A stretch of DNA of 37,041 nucleotides, taken from contig BFEA01000118.1 in assembly GCA_003427395.1 (NCBI GenBank), positions 66,522-103,562 of the forward strand, given 5' to 3'. The notes under the pieces were generated by a model that was not told where the DNA came from, searched no databases, and saw nothing but the letters and a program-made list of their open reading frames with translations. Each line of letters starts with the position of its first letter. Positions within the stretch are counted from its first letter, which is position 1. Positions 20,688-31,797 of the stretch are shown in pieces. The DNA is from Chara braunii. Lineage: Eukaryota > Streptophyta > Charophyceae > Charales > Characeae. Position numbers and translations under genes: made by a program.

Positions 20688-22175
20688 TCACCGCAAATCC
20701 TCCTTCCGTGTTCCCCCAAGAATGGTTGGATCGATACGCTCCCCAGCCCTGTCGAAAACACCTCCCTCAATATTTGTCCTTATTAGACCGCTTGCTTCAT
20801 CGGCCTTCCGTTCTCGACAAAACTTCATTACGTGCCCTTCCTTGGCACAATGTCTGCAAACGTCTTTTTCCCAACCTGCTTTCTTCCCTCCAGAGCCACC
20901 TTTGCCGCCACCGCATTCCCCTTTTTTATGCCCCTCATCCCTACAACCCTTTTCAGCCTTTCGCTTTTGACCCCTTCCACCGGCCACTGGGCCTTGTGCC
21001 CCTTGTGGCATCGGCGGCTGCAATGGCCTTATACACAGGGCTGGCGGAAACTGGACTGCAGGGGGTCTGGGTGGCATCATATCCATTTGTGGGCCCAGCC
21101 AACTGCCTTATACCCAGGACACATATGGATTATACATAGGCCTTGGCTCTACTTGACCGTATGGTCCTCACTGCCCGTAACGTGCATGCTCAATCGACGG
21201 GGGCCTCTCTTGTGCTACTCTGCCTTCCACCTCCTGCGGTGTGGCCCCCACCCGTCATGAGCACTTCCCCTTTTCACTACCCTGACCTCCCTGGGCCTGA
21301 TTCCTCGCCTTCCGCTGAGCCTTCGTCAACTTGGGAGGTTCAGGCTCCCCTTTTTCACCCATCACCCCTTTTTCCTTGCCTCCTTGAGGGGCGCGACCAA
21401 TCTTTCCCGAACGATCACATACCGCTTCTGCCCAATGCTCTGGCCACCACTTACTCCTTCGCCTCTCCCGACCCCCAGTCGAGGGTGCCTCTCTGTTAAT
21501 GGGCCCTCCCTCTGGCTCAGGCGCAATAGCAGGTGGAGCCATACTGGGTTCTTGCTCCTCCCTGATCTCAATGACCCCTTCACCTTCACCTCTTTCCGGG
21601 GCGCAAGCTCGTCCTCGCGGGGCTTTCTCGTGGGGGAGTAGCTCCTGATAACCCGTCCTTGCCTCTGCCTCGCCTCTCGCAGTCGGCCTACTCGATGCTC
21701 TCTCAGAGGCCTTCCTTTTGCCATTTCTGGCCTCTTCCAGCCGTGCTAACCTCTCTTCCAATACCCCTACTTGTCTTTGTTGACCACTTAACTCTGTCTG
21801 CGATGGTGCGCCCGCAACCGGTGGCACTGAGCATTCCCCACGTTGGCCTTCTATTCCGTCTTCTGGGAATCTTAACCTTAAGGAACGCTCCAGTTCATCC
21901 CACGTTTTCGACTCCTATTTGAGGGCATACACCTCCTCACTTAGTCTTTCACAAACAAACAACGGGAACATGCGCCTCATCGCTCTCTCATCTCACTCCT
22001 TCATAAGGCTGAAGCCCTGAAAGTCATGTAGGAAGCCAGACAAGTTTCTCCCGTGGAACAACAGAGCACGGAGGTCTGGAGGCATTGACTCTTGCAGTGC
22101 CTCGCGCAACAACACCTTCATCTGGCACGAATTCCTCCAACGAAGGATCTTGGCGAAGCCGCTTTCTTCCGCCAT
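20688..22175 (-). pseudogene. Gag-like frame of the giant element with CCHC knuckle
   Basis: One minus-strand frame runs through this span, cut by TGA 21993-21995, TAG 21915-21917, TGA 21255-21257, TGA 21168-21170 and TAA 21108-21110. It reads a capsid-like start (Trp-Arg-x-Ser-Cys, Leu-Leu-x-x-Ala-Leu), Thr-Trp-Asp-Glu-Leu-Glu-x-Ser-Leu-x-x-Arg-Phe (about 21870-21905), a Glu/Arg-rich coiled-coil-like stretch (about 21720-21780), a basic, Pro-rich middle and a Cys-x2-Cys-x4-His-x4-Cys knuckle at about 20810-20850. The order capsid, coiled coil, knuckle is that of plant LTR-element gag. No protease follows. All five stops could arise from Arg or Gln codons by C-to-T change. Confidence 0.65.
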
Positions 22176-22417
22176 GATGCTGATGGTCGTCTTTCACGCA
22201 AAGCGGGCAATAGATCATCAAACAGAGATTTAAGTAAGCTTAGGCAGACAAAGGCAAACTGCTAACACTTAAATCACGCTATTTACCCTTTTTCTCACGC
22301 AATCAGGCCTCAACCCCCCGTTACCCTGACGCTTACCTTTATAACTACAGTAATGGGTAGCGGGGCGACCACAGCCAGGCCAAAAGAGGCGCATTTAGTG
22401 GAGCGAGAAGGCATTCC

Positions 22418-23092
22418 CTATCGGCCTACTGCTGCCCGAATCTTCTCCCAATCCTCATCCCCTTCATCTGGATCATGAGTACTGGCATATACGTCAACTA
22501 TACTGACCATGCTTCTAGACCACTGCCTTGGGGGCAAAAACTTCATATCTAAATACAACCCATGTATCATTTCGCATGTATAATGCCCATATTCCCATCC
22601 TCGCGCCCTCAGAGCCGCTTCTGCCGTCGCCTCTATCCTCGCCTGTCCACCAAAACTCTTCTCTATTAGAAACTCAGGCAGGACTACTCGTAGCTGAGCC
22701 GATGGGAGCCCGAATTCTCCAGCGCGCTTGACCTCTACACAAGTTAGTACTCGCTCTTCCCCGTCCCGGGATACTTCCCTCGCCCACTTTGCTGCAGCCA
22801 CCTCGGCTACCCTCAGAGGCTTAACAAGCAGGCTCCCACGCCCGAGCGCCAACTCTATCCCATGCTCGATCCAAAAGGCGGTTGAGGCGTACAGGGTCAC
22901 CCTTATGATTGCGCATTCCCGTTCATCATCAAACCCAGACTCAATCCAGACAAAGGTGTCCGTGCTCATCAGTACGCCCCACCAGGACGAAATATATTCC
23001 CCTTCTTTAACACGTTTTGGCAAGGACATCTCGAGTCCGCCTTCCCTCTCTGCTGGCAGGGCTACATCGAGGTCTTCCTTAGCATACGGCAT
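22418..23092 (-). CDS. Intact 224-codon ORF of unknown function in the giant element
   Basis: Starts at an ATG and ends at 22418 without an internal stop, while the gag-like frame next to it has five. It lies between the primer-binding site and gag, 240 bp upstream of the gag-like frame and in a different phase. I do not recognise the family. It has an acidic N-terminus, a Trp-Trp followed by a Phe-Val-Trp-Ile-Glu strand (about residues 37-52), an Ala-rich helix (about 90-105), a Tyr-Gly-His-Tyr-x-Cys-Glu-Met segment (about 172-180) and an acidic C-terminus. There is no membrane segment or signal peptide. It could be an N-terminal gag (matrix-like) domain, an accessory protein or captured host sequence. 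Confidence 0.5.
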   Translation of the reverse strand: MPYAKEDLDVALPAEREGGLEMSLPKRVKEGEYISSWWGVLMSTDTFVWIESGFDDERECAIIRVTLYASTAFWIEHGIELALGRGSLLVKPLRVAEVAAAKWAREVSRDGEERVLTCVEVKRAGEFGLPSAQLRVVLPEFLIEKSFGGQARIEATAEAALRARGWEYGHYTCEMIHGLYLDMKFLPPRQWSRSMVSIVDVYASTHDPDEGDEDWEKIRAAVGR

Positions 23093-25312
23093 CCTGAGTT
23101 GCCTTTGCTTTGTCTAGGTTCTGTCCATCACAAACAAACGTCAAGCATACGCCTTCCGTTACTATGTTGACAATGAGGTTCTACAACCACTACCCTTGAA
23201 GCCTCGGCTTCAGACCATTTTTCCTTATAATGCACCCTTTCCAGTGTTTACGACCATCCAGTCTATAGGGAAATAATAATGGTAATATATCACAGGAATG
23301 ATGCATTCATAGATATTTTAAAAATCATAATAACTCATGGAAGACGATATATTACCAAAATAACTGACATAACAAATACTCATAATGACCAGACACATCA
23401 TACACAAGCTAGTCAGTTACCCAAAACATACACAAATACCTCATAACAGCAAGCTTATATCAACAAACATACCAACGATTAGCACTCTCAGACATAATAC
23501 TCGTGAGAGCACCACACTCTACTCCCCGACTTTGAGAGAAGTATATTGTGGCGAGGGGCAGTGTAATCCTTTTCAGAAAGGATAACATCTCAAATCCCCG
23601 AGTCCCTACTCAAAGATCAAGCCTCACCGGTTCTCCCTCCGATTCTAGCATTCGTTCTTTACAGACCCTTGCCGACAAAGCAAACAACCTCACCATACGC
23701 GTTTCGGGGTGTACCGTCCCGTCCTGTGCTAGTGAACCTACTTGACACAAAAATAGTTGGGGATTCACCCCCTACCCTTTTGCGGCATGTAGTAGCTGCT
23801 TCCCTTATAGACCATGATCTGACAAGGCTCAAACACTTTCCTCCTATTCAGTAGTAATGTAGTTATTTTATCCCAAAAGATACAACAACATCACCCCACT
23901 ATGGATCAGGAACATTGTTCTGGCGTGGGTCTCACTACTACCTACAAGACAAGGTTATAACTTCTTCAAAGCCATCTCTTAGGGGAACAATAACATAGGA
24001 CTGCAACCCTCCTTAGGGTAAACCTTACACATCGACCACTCCTTGAGAAATATTTATCTCAAGAGGCGGTCACTCCATTTACTTCTGAATCGGCATTAGA
24101 CGTGGATTCTGCGCAATGATTCTACCCTCTTTTGAAGAGCAATTCCAAAACACAGACTTCAATAGAAAATCAATAAGCCAACAATCGGATTTGGGACAAC
24201 TGTACAAATTTTTACGATCTAGTATGCCCAAACATGTATTTCAAATACATAACTCATACAAAACATATTCCTCACAAGAATAATCATTCAGATCCCATTA
24301 TAATCAAACACACAACCTCATATACTTAGACATTTAGACAACTTACTTTGGATAAGATCTGGCATATACGACGGGTCCAATATATATATATATAACCCAT
24401 AAAAAAAATGTCCTCAGACAAGTAGTCTCAAGTCCTTAGCCTTGGCTATATAAATTCAAGTGGTTGGTCAAATCATGGAAGAGTTCAAGCGAAGGTCTAG
24501 CGCCACTACATGTCGTTGCCCTATCAAATGTAAGTGAAGCAAACCTTCACTTGTTACCCCACTTGCCCCCCCCAAGGATCAGATATCCCTCTCAAGAGTA
24601 AGGTGATATACATGCCTACTTCATCCCATAGTCACCTCCAGTGAGGTCACAACGCGGCATCCCCTGCACCTATCTGTCGTTCCATACGTCCTGTTCAAGA
24701 CTATCACATGGAGCAGACCTCATACCTTCATGACTTATATAACTCAAACGACCGCTAAGGACCCAGACTTGAAGATCTTAATCCATATTCGTAAAGCCTT
24801 CAGTCTCCTTAGCCTAACTCTCCGCGAAGTCCTCCAACGACTTCTACTAGTAGGCCTCTTTGCTCATCCTCGGCCTCACTCTAAACCCAAAGTATCCCAT
24901 CGCTCTCTAGGCCGCTCAGACAACTCCTTTAGCCATAATGGGGACCTTACGAGGCCAACTCCCACAAGAATCATGCCCAACCGCGTTGGCATCACCTCGC
25001 CTCGCCTCATCCATACCAACCACACGAGGCATTATCCAAGCCCGTCAACACTCAAGGCCAGAAAAAACACAAATTCCAACTGTCATCATACGAGTTGGAG
25101 TACTTTAGCGCATAGTCAGAACGCTTATCACTTTCGGAACATCCTTACTTCATTGAGCAACGTCAACTTACATAGTCACTCTCACCCGCTCTCTATCCAA
25201 TACCATCAACCGATTAATCCGTAGAAGCTCGATCAACCTTCTCACTTTGCCTATTTTCTCGCAATCCAGTACCCGGATGTCGTTCCACCAGGGACAACAG
25301 TAGGCAACCGTT
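23093..25312. other. Leader region of the giant element
   Basis: About 2.2 kb between the primer-binding site and the first ORF in element orientation, A/T-rich and without a supported coding frame. A long untranslated leader is usual in non-autonomous elements. I see no clear repeat. Confidence 0.55.
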
Positions 25313-25331
25313 ATCCCCGGCAACGGCGCCA
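25313..25331 (-). promoter_or_regulatory. Primer-binding site complementary to tRNA-Asp(GUC)
   Basis: The plus strand here reads ATCCCCGGCAACGGCGCCA, which equals the 3' end of eukaryotic tRNA-Asp including CCA (from my knowledge of that tRNA). The minus strand is thus the 19-nt site where the tRNA would prime minus-strand DNA synthesis. Two bases (CC) separate it from the LTR at 25334. This fixes the element's orientation. Confidence 0.9.
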
Positions 25332-25479
25332 CCTGTCGGGCGCATCGGTCCGGCACTGCACGTGGCAGCGCGGGACCCTCTCGGCCGCGTCACGCAGGAG
25401 TTGGACCTCGTCACGAACACACAAATGGAGCTTCCTTAGGCCGCTTCGGCCAAGTGCGCCAGCCATACCTCTCGCGAGC

Positions 25480-25630
25480 CCCTACGACAGGATAGGGCCT
25501 ACGCGAGGCACAACTTACCTCCACCTTACGAGAGTTGTCACCTCCCTTCGGTGGNCCCTACGACAGGATAGGGCCTACGCGAGGCACAACTTACCTCCAC
25601 CTTACGAGAGTTGTCACCTCCCTTCGGTGG
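25480..25630. other. 75-bp perfect duplication around an N (probable assembly artefact)
   Basis: 25480-25554 and 25556-25630 are identical and meet at a single N (25555). The left LTR has one copy. Two contig ends that overlap but were joined with an N would give exactly this. Confidence 0.8.
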
Positions 25631-26500
25631 GCGTATCCCCGCCGATCTACCAGTCCACAGTACGAAAGCTACTCGGTTGCAATCGCAGAGGTGGACCAGC
25701 CGATGGCGTTTCTCGTTCGCTGTAGCATAGGGGGTATGTGCGGTAATACGCCTATCGGACCCGCACGCAAACCATCATCTTGGGGGGCTGAGGTCCCAAG
25801 CGTGGCTCCACGTCGATCGACTAGGACGCATCCCACACACCATGCGCACACCACTTTACAAATACCAAAAATAAAACACACACACACACATACGAAACGA
25901 CACAACACACACAACGCGACAATGCTCCTAGCCCCTCGGTAGCCGTCCCATAACTTTCCGATGTAGAAGTCAAATGGGCGTCGCGCGTGAGGTTTAGTAT
26001 AAAACCGCGCGGACGCAAGGCCTACTCATATCGACTAGCAATGCAAATGTACGCAAGCAGTCGCAATGATGACGTACTATGTAGTACCCATACTCGCGCG
26101 GTCCTCGTTAATCTCGAGGGTCGCATTCGACACTCAAGTGTCGGCTGACACGCGCCTTGAGGGTTAATCTCTCGACGCTGGACAACCGCCATGCGCAGTT
26201 GAAGACCACACACCCTCTTCTGCACCTTATGCAGAGCGGGTGGTACACAGGTCCACACCTATGGTGGCAGTCATTTCTTGCGGCCCTGGGATAAGTCTTA
26301 CTCCAAGCCTGGGCAAAAGTCAAGGGGTTTGATTTTGACGGTTGTCACGGACTACAACGTTCAACCATAAAAATCTCTAAAAAGCAAGAAATAAAGGAGG
26401 GTCTTCCTTCTCTCTCAAACCATAATCTGGCTAGCCCTTGCGCACGATCACAATAAGTTGTGCGCATACCCAAGATGCATATAAATATATGCGTAAGGTT

Positions 26501-26508
26501 TATTTATA
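26501..26508 (-). promoter_or_regulatory. TATA-box candidate, right (promoter-proximal) LTR
   Basis: Minus strand reads TATAAATA. This LTR is the one upstream of the primer-binding site, so a functional promoter would be here. Supported only by motif and conservation. Confidence 0.3.
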
Positions 26509-26873
26509 TGGGATGATCACTTCTCACTGTCACAATGAGGCTTCTCTCAGCCATATATGTATATAATCGCAGGCAGTCACATCCAGAGTCTGAACCACAA
26601 ACATACCTGCAATCACATCAAAGATTCAACAAAAGTCCACGCACTACACGGGGTCAACTTCAACCATTCCTTGCACTCATACCCCTCGCTTTAGTCATAC
26701 AAGCCTTACTCGTGCAACAATTAAGTAAATACTCAGTACTTTTGTTGGATGACCATTCAATAAAGTCCGGGTGAAAACACAACAAAACAGTTTCATCACA
26801 AGGCTAAAGCCTTTAGGTTGAGTGGCAGGGGTGAAATGGAGTTGAATCGTAGACCAACGAATCGACAACCAAT

Positions 26874-26892
26874 CTGTTATCAGTGATAACAG
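26874..26892. repeat. 19-bp perfect palindrome, right LTR
   Basis: Same CTGTTATCA-G-TGATAACAG as at 13484-13502. Confidence 0.9.
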
Positions 26893-27161
26893 AAGATGAT
26901 CCTCGTTGGATCAAGCTGAAACTAGTCCAAATCCTAAATCAAACGGTCAAGATGACCTGTAACACAAGACAGGCCAATCCCCAAGCAAAACCTATGAGTC
27001 AATGGAGAATAACTCCCACACCATGATCTCACCAAAATCGCTTTATTTAACTAAGTCTGAATCTACCTCTAAGCGGAGCCCAAGCAAAGGTCGACCCTGA
27101 CATAATCTCCCCTGTTCAGTTCAGGGTGGATCGCCAGAATCGTCACCTGTCAAAATATAAT

Positions 27162-27395
27162 CTAACTCCTCTAAATCAAGAAAATTTCGGCAGCGCTTCC
27201 CGTAGGAAAAGTGTCTTTTCAAAATTTATATCAGTCCGAATATGAAACCAAAAATAGTCTTTAAATTTCGAAAGTCCAATTTTCTCTAACTCCCCGAATT
27301 AGCAAAAATTTGGGCAGCACCCCCTTTAGAAAAGGAATCTTTCCAAATTTTTACTAAGTCATATACAAACTTCAGACAAGTTGAACTTTAACAAA
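27162..27395. repeat. About 122-bp tandem repeat, two units, right LTR
   Basis: Units begin CTAACTCC at 27162 and 27286. The third unit of the left LTR is missing here: sequence passes directly from the second unit to the AAAAGATCC that follows the third in the left copy. Confidence 0.75.
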
Positions 27396-27670
27396 AGATC
27401 CTAGAAAATGGGAAAATCGATCTAAGTAAAAAACCTTAGCTCAGAAAATGCAGAAATTGAAACTAATTCTTATCGCTCTAGCACGAAGCGATGCTCTAAA
27501 GCAACTACCAGTCAACCTAACACTCAAACCAAGTAGTAGCCTCACTCAATCTCATGCTGGCTAAACCGCAAAGGTAAGTACTCTCACCATCCCCAATCCA
27601 ACTTGGCAGGTAATAGTTCATAATCTCTCGATGCTTTATTCCCTTATACCCAGCTTACATAGGGCATAAA

Positions 27671-28497
27671 GTCAAGCGTCCAATCTTATGGAACTTGCCT
27701 GACTCATCCATTGAGTATACACGAACAGGTTGCACAACTACTTCTCTCTTCCTTTTGGGCATATGACTAAGTCGTTCATCTTAGAACAAGGCTCAGCCGC
27801 CCCGAACTGTTTAATATCCAAATTATATATACCTCTCTAAACTTAGTCTTCGAAGGGGCGTAGGGCTGAGTCATTCATCTTAGAAACAATGCTCAGCCGG
27901 TCCAGGTTACCTTCAGTTATACTCTTAGTTATACTCTCTTCATTTCATGATAAGCTATAGCCAGGCCGTCCAATCTTATGGAACCCATGCCTGGCTAGCC
28001 TGTTCATAAATAGGATAGTATAAAAATATAGCCAAAATTAAACCTTTTGGGTTCCAACATGTGCGAGGCTTTGGGCCAGACCTTTCAATCTTATGGAACA
28101 TATTTGGTCCTCTGCCAGTTTCGTTTTTCTCTGATCCCACTGTGTGTGACATGAGTCCAAGGCCGTCCAATCTTATGGACATGCCCTGCCCTCAGCGAGA
28201 ATTACTCCCTCAGAATGAAACAGGAAGGGGCTGAGCCGTCCAATCTTATGGACTTGCTCAGGCCTCCTCGATCAAAAACAAAAGAAACAGAACAAACCCC
28301 TAATCAAACATGGCAAGCAAACCCTCCAATCTTATAGTACAGGCTTGGCTCCTGAAAAGTCGGCCACAGTCGAACCCTCACAATTCAGAGCAATCAGACC
28401 GTCCAATCTTATGGAACTGGTCTGACTCTCCATGCAATTCCAAAAATAAAACACAGCGGTCAGACAGTCCAATCTTATGGAACTGGTATGACCCCAT
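27671..28497. repeat. Array of ten hairpins with invariant ATCTTA loop, right LTR
   Basis: ATCTTA at 27683, 27778, 27877, 27973, 28088, 28170, 28243, 28329, 28406 and 28472, colinear with the left array. All ten hexamers are intact. Some stems are better here than on the left (unit 3 reads GGCTGAG/CTCAGCC; unit 7 inner stem GTCCA/TGGAC is perfect), some worse (unit 5 inner stem). Confidence 0.85.
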
Positions 28498-30251
28498 AAG
28501 ACCTTGCCAAGCTCAAGAAAAACCACCTTTCACCCACCCTTCCCCCAGATGCACCCTTTTGTGTTCACAATCTGTGTTCAGGCAATCAACAAACTGAAAC
28601 TGCGATTATACACACATTCCTTTATTTAGCCTGAATTGCGTCCTGCCAGTCAAACCAAAGTCAAAATAGGGGTTCATACAGTATACTCAGTCAAGCGTAG
28701 ACGGACGTACAGGTAGGGGTTACACCAAGGTATATAGAGGGAAATAATGGTTACCTTTCAGTTCCCTGCCTCCAGAGCCTCGCCTAGGCTCCGGCAGAGC
28801 TCCCGCAATCGGTGGTGCAAACCTCCCACAAAGGCCGTGGCGTGGATTACGGGTTGCAATCTCGTCTGCCGTCTTCCTCTCAGAACCAACCAGACTAGAC
28901 TTAGAGTAGGAGAGGCAGAAGGAGAAGGTTTCAGACTCTCAGATCCAGGAGGGGTGCACTCAGACTCGCAGGAGAGGGCCTTGATTCCTTGATACGCCTG
29001 AGGGCCCCGCAATAACGGCCAAAACGCAGCTGCTTCATCAGCCCAAAGTCAAACCTCTTTGTCGTTGGCCCTTTCGCGATTCTCCCGGTTCACAACAATA
29101 CCCCCGCCTCCGTAGTGGAGCAATAATGTGGTCTGGCTGGCTGTTTAGCATGGTGGAATCTACGCAGGCACCGGCTATGCAGCCCTCACACACCTTCGTT
29201 GTTCGCCCCTCAGTACTCGGTAGTCTGAATACGCGGCGTACCAACTAAACGGCTTAGCCTGCTTTGCTACTCCGTGCGACAGCAGGGACGGCGCACCCGT
29301 TAATAGCTAAACCTGTGCTTTGTGGCTAGCCTTGCTATTGCGCAGCCTGGAAGGGCGAGCACCTCGCTGATCAGTGGACAAACCGGCAGTTCCCGCGGCT
29401 GGTCCATCGTCACTCAGCCTAGCGAGTTGGGTATTACATTGACCAATAGGTAGACCCTCGGCTAGAAGCCCAACTCTAGTTTCTCCATTCGATAGTAGGC
29501 GCAGTCCTCCGGCGTGCAGAACCGGTATAGGACTCCCATTAGACTACAAGAGGACGCACAGCTCCCCGCAAGACAAATGCGCTCTCATTGCCTGCTCCTA
29601 CCCCTTTTACATGCTGCTCAGAGAAGCTCCCAACTCACGTTACTTGATATCCTGAGCGCAACCAAGAGACTGACCCTCCGACTAAGAGGAAGCTAGGTAC
29701 GCTCTCTCTCCCCCTCAATCCAGCTCCCCTACCTCGCGCCTGCACTCCTTGCTCGTACGAACCTGGCCCCACACATCGGCCAGGCTCGGGCACAGCTTAC
29801 TGCAGCTCGCAGCCCCGTTCATCCCGTATCGCCAGTTCTGCCGTGTCCCGAGGGAACGCTGTCACCTCTAGAATGAGAAACACACCGAGCTATAGGTAAG
29901 CTTCCAAACCCCGCTCCCTCTCCTCCAATCGCTCTGTTTGATAGGACGCGCCAACTAGGTACCGCGGGGAGGTATATCGTAGGGACCCCTCTCTCCCTCT
30001 CTGTGTGGGTGTGTGTTCGCGCCCCTGCAGCAGAAGGCAGTTCCCCGTCATGTGCAACACGAGAATGAATCTTCCGCTAGAACGCGGATGGATACATTGC
30101 CATCTCACATTTCCATCGCCGTTCTCTCCCAGGCACCGAGCAGCCTGTATTCGTGATCTGCAGAATCCTACTCCCTAATAACTAAGACTAACTGCATGAA
30201 CTAACTCGTAATCATCGAAAACCCTTACTCCATCTCTTTCTTCACTCGATT

Positions 30252-30544
30252 CCATAAAGGATCGGGTGAACCCCCGACTTTTTCACTACCCATTGTTCCC
30301 ACTCTTCTGCCATCGCCGCGCAGCCTCGTTTCCCACTAACTCCTCCTCTACTTACTCTTGCACCATTCTGACTTCGGATTCAGACTCGCCAGCCACCTAA
30401 ATCCCCCACCCACCATCCTTTCCGGCTTGTTTTTGATAGGACATGAGTACGACACCTATCCTCTTCCTCGGCCATACCCACCATCTCCACCCTTCGCGCA
30501 ATCACTTTTCGTGTTAATAACTCCAAATCTACTAATCTATCACT
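30252..30544. repeat. 293-bp segment present only in the right LTR
   Basis: The left LTR passes from CACTCGATT directly to AAAACTAATACT (near 16960), while the right LTR has 293 bp between them. No terminal repeats or duplication at the junctions that I can see, so deletion from the left copy is as likely as insertion. Confidence 0.75.
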
Positions 30545-30569
30545 AAAACTAATACTACCTACTGATTCG

Positions 30570-30589
30570 CCCGGGGCAAAAACCCCGGG
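30570..30589. repeat. Perfect hairpin with CAAAAA loop, right LTR
   Basis: CCCGGGG-CAAAAA-CCCCGGG. Relative to the left LTR, T to G in one arm is matched by A to C in the other. Confidence 0.9.
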
Positions 30590-31760
30590 ATCGCCTCTTC
30601 TCCTTCATGTTACCGCCTAGAATCGAGTGCGCTATGCCCTCTCGACCGCGCCCTACTTACTCCTACACCATCTCCTTCGTTGAGTGCACCTGGCCCGGAA
30701 TCGCGACCAGGTACGTCACCCCCGTACTGGCATATCGACGAAGGGCTGCGTGCTTCTGATCGCGCCCAGCAAAATGTGCTAGCGCGGCTGCGCTCGAACC
30801 GACTCGGACAACAGGACAGTAGGCACTGCGGCCCGAATTCCAGCCAGGTCTTTCCCTTGCGCTGCAGCGCCCTGCCTTTGCCCGGCTCCTCTCCCGCTGT
30901 CGCCCTCCCTGCTGACCCAGGTCCTTGCACTCGCTCTCAGACTCGTTCTCCAGGAAGGTATCTGGCCCAAAACCATGCCAGATTCATTTCTCTCCCCTTC
31001 CAACCTCCGCCTTGGCTCCACAGTCATCTTACCCGTCATGCCACGACCCGTGCCCCACCCCAAAGGCCAGTGTTGCGCTTGCCTCCCGGTCCCTGTCTCC
31101 GACCCGCCTGTTGCAGCGCTCGGCCCTCGTGTCGGGTAGCAAAACCGCCCGCCGTCCTCTTCCACCCCGAGGGAAACTTCGAAGGGGGCCGGCAACTAGC
31201 CTTTTGTCCCCTGCGCCCAGGTCCGACTTGACAATTGGCGGGCCCGCTCCCTGCGCTTCTCCCTGCCCTTTTGCTGCGCTGTCCCACAGGCATTCCTTGA
31301 CCTCCGCTGTGCCGTTCCACAGGTAAGAGGCCGCTGTGCGGCGCGGGACCAATATGATTCCCGCGTATTAGAGGCGTGAGCACAAGCGTGGCAGTTGCGG
31401 GGTCCCCTGCGACCACAACACACCCCCACGCCGCCCCGCCACGCTCGAAGTTGCGCCGTCGTTGTCGATGTCGTCGTCCTCGCACGCACGCTCGCCTTGG
31501 TCGCAAGAAATTATCCTTAATTCCTACTTAATCAAAGATAAATAAATAAAAATAAAACAAAGTTAAACCGGACGGCGTCCGCGCCGGCTTTATAATCAAC
31601 GACAAGGAAAGAAATCCCGCGCTCCTCAAACCCTGCGCGCCCACACACTCTCTACTTCTAGACCTCATAGCCAACCTATAGCCACCACGCTGCCGCAAGC
31701 TGCGCGGCCTTCTCAAGAATTCCAGGTCAAACTTGTTTTCTGTCACTTGCAAAAACCAGG

Positions 31761-31786
31761 GCGGATACCCTTGTAAGGGTATTCGC
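31761..31786. repeat. LTR-terminal hairpin, right LTR
   Basis: Same hairpin as at 18178-18203, within the shared terminal block starting at 31744. In element orientation it is the extreme start of U3. Confidence 0.9.
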
Positions 31787-31793
31787 GCCGGCA

Positions 31794-31797
31794 CCGT
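31794..31797. other. Target-site duplication (CCGT), right copy
   Basis: Follows the LTR end GCCGGCA. Same four bases as 12016-12019. Confidence 0.85.

Larger units (their letters stand above)
12020..31793 (-). mobile_element. Giant-LTR, pol-less LTR retrotransposon (19.8 kb)
   Basis: Two direct repeats of 6.19 and 6.46 kb, both starting TGTCGGGCGCATCGG on the plus strand and ending in ...GGGTATTCGCGCC plus a CA-terminated tip, flank 7.1 kb of internal DNA. The primer-binding site sits two bases inside the right LTR, so transcription is leftward. The internal part holds a stop-riddled gag-like frame with a CCHC knuckle (20688-22175) and one intact ORF (22418-23092). I see no protease, reverse transcriptase, RNase H or integrase. 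It therefore resembles non-autonomous classes such as LARD or TR-GAG, but with LTRs nearly as long as its interior. By eye the LTRs differ by a few percent plus several indels. It interrupts a LINE endonuclease. Confidence 0.9.
25334..31793 (-). repeat. Giant LTR, right copy (5' LTR in element orientation)
   Basis: 6460 bp, plus-strand ends TGTCGG...CCGGCA. Compared with the left copy it has an extra 293 bp (30252-30544), lacks the third 122-bp repeat unit and carries a 75-bp duplication around an N (25480-25630) that is probably an assembly error. The primer-binding site abuts its inner end, so this copy would supply the promoter. Confidence 0.92.

Noticed and set aside
20531-21139. 202-codon plus-strand ORF
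   Set aside because: Antisense to the gag-like frame with the CCHC knuckle; Pro/Leu/Ser-rich and without a domain.
22528-23117. Plus-strand ORFs opposite the 224-codon ORF
   Set aside because: Shadows of the minus-strand frame in Ser/Leu-rich reading; no domain.
25313-25331. tRNA-Asp gene
   Set aside because: Only the last 19 nt including CCA are present and they abut an LTR; this is a primer-binding site.
12020-31793. Segmental duplication instead of an LTR element
   Set aside because: TG...CA ends, a flanking 4-bp duplication, a tRNA-Asp primer-binding site at the right place and an interrupted LINE frame all fit retrotransposition.
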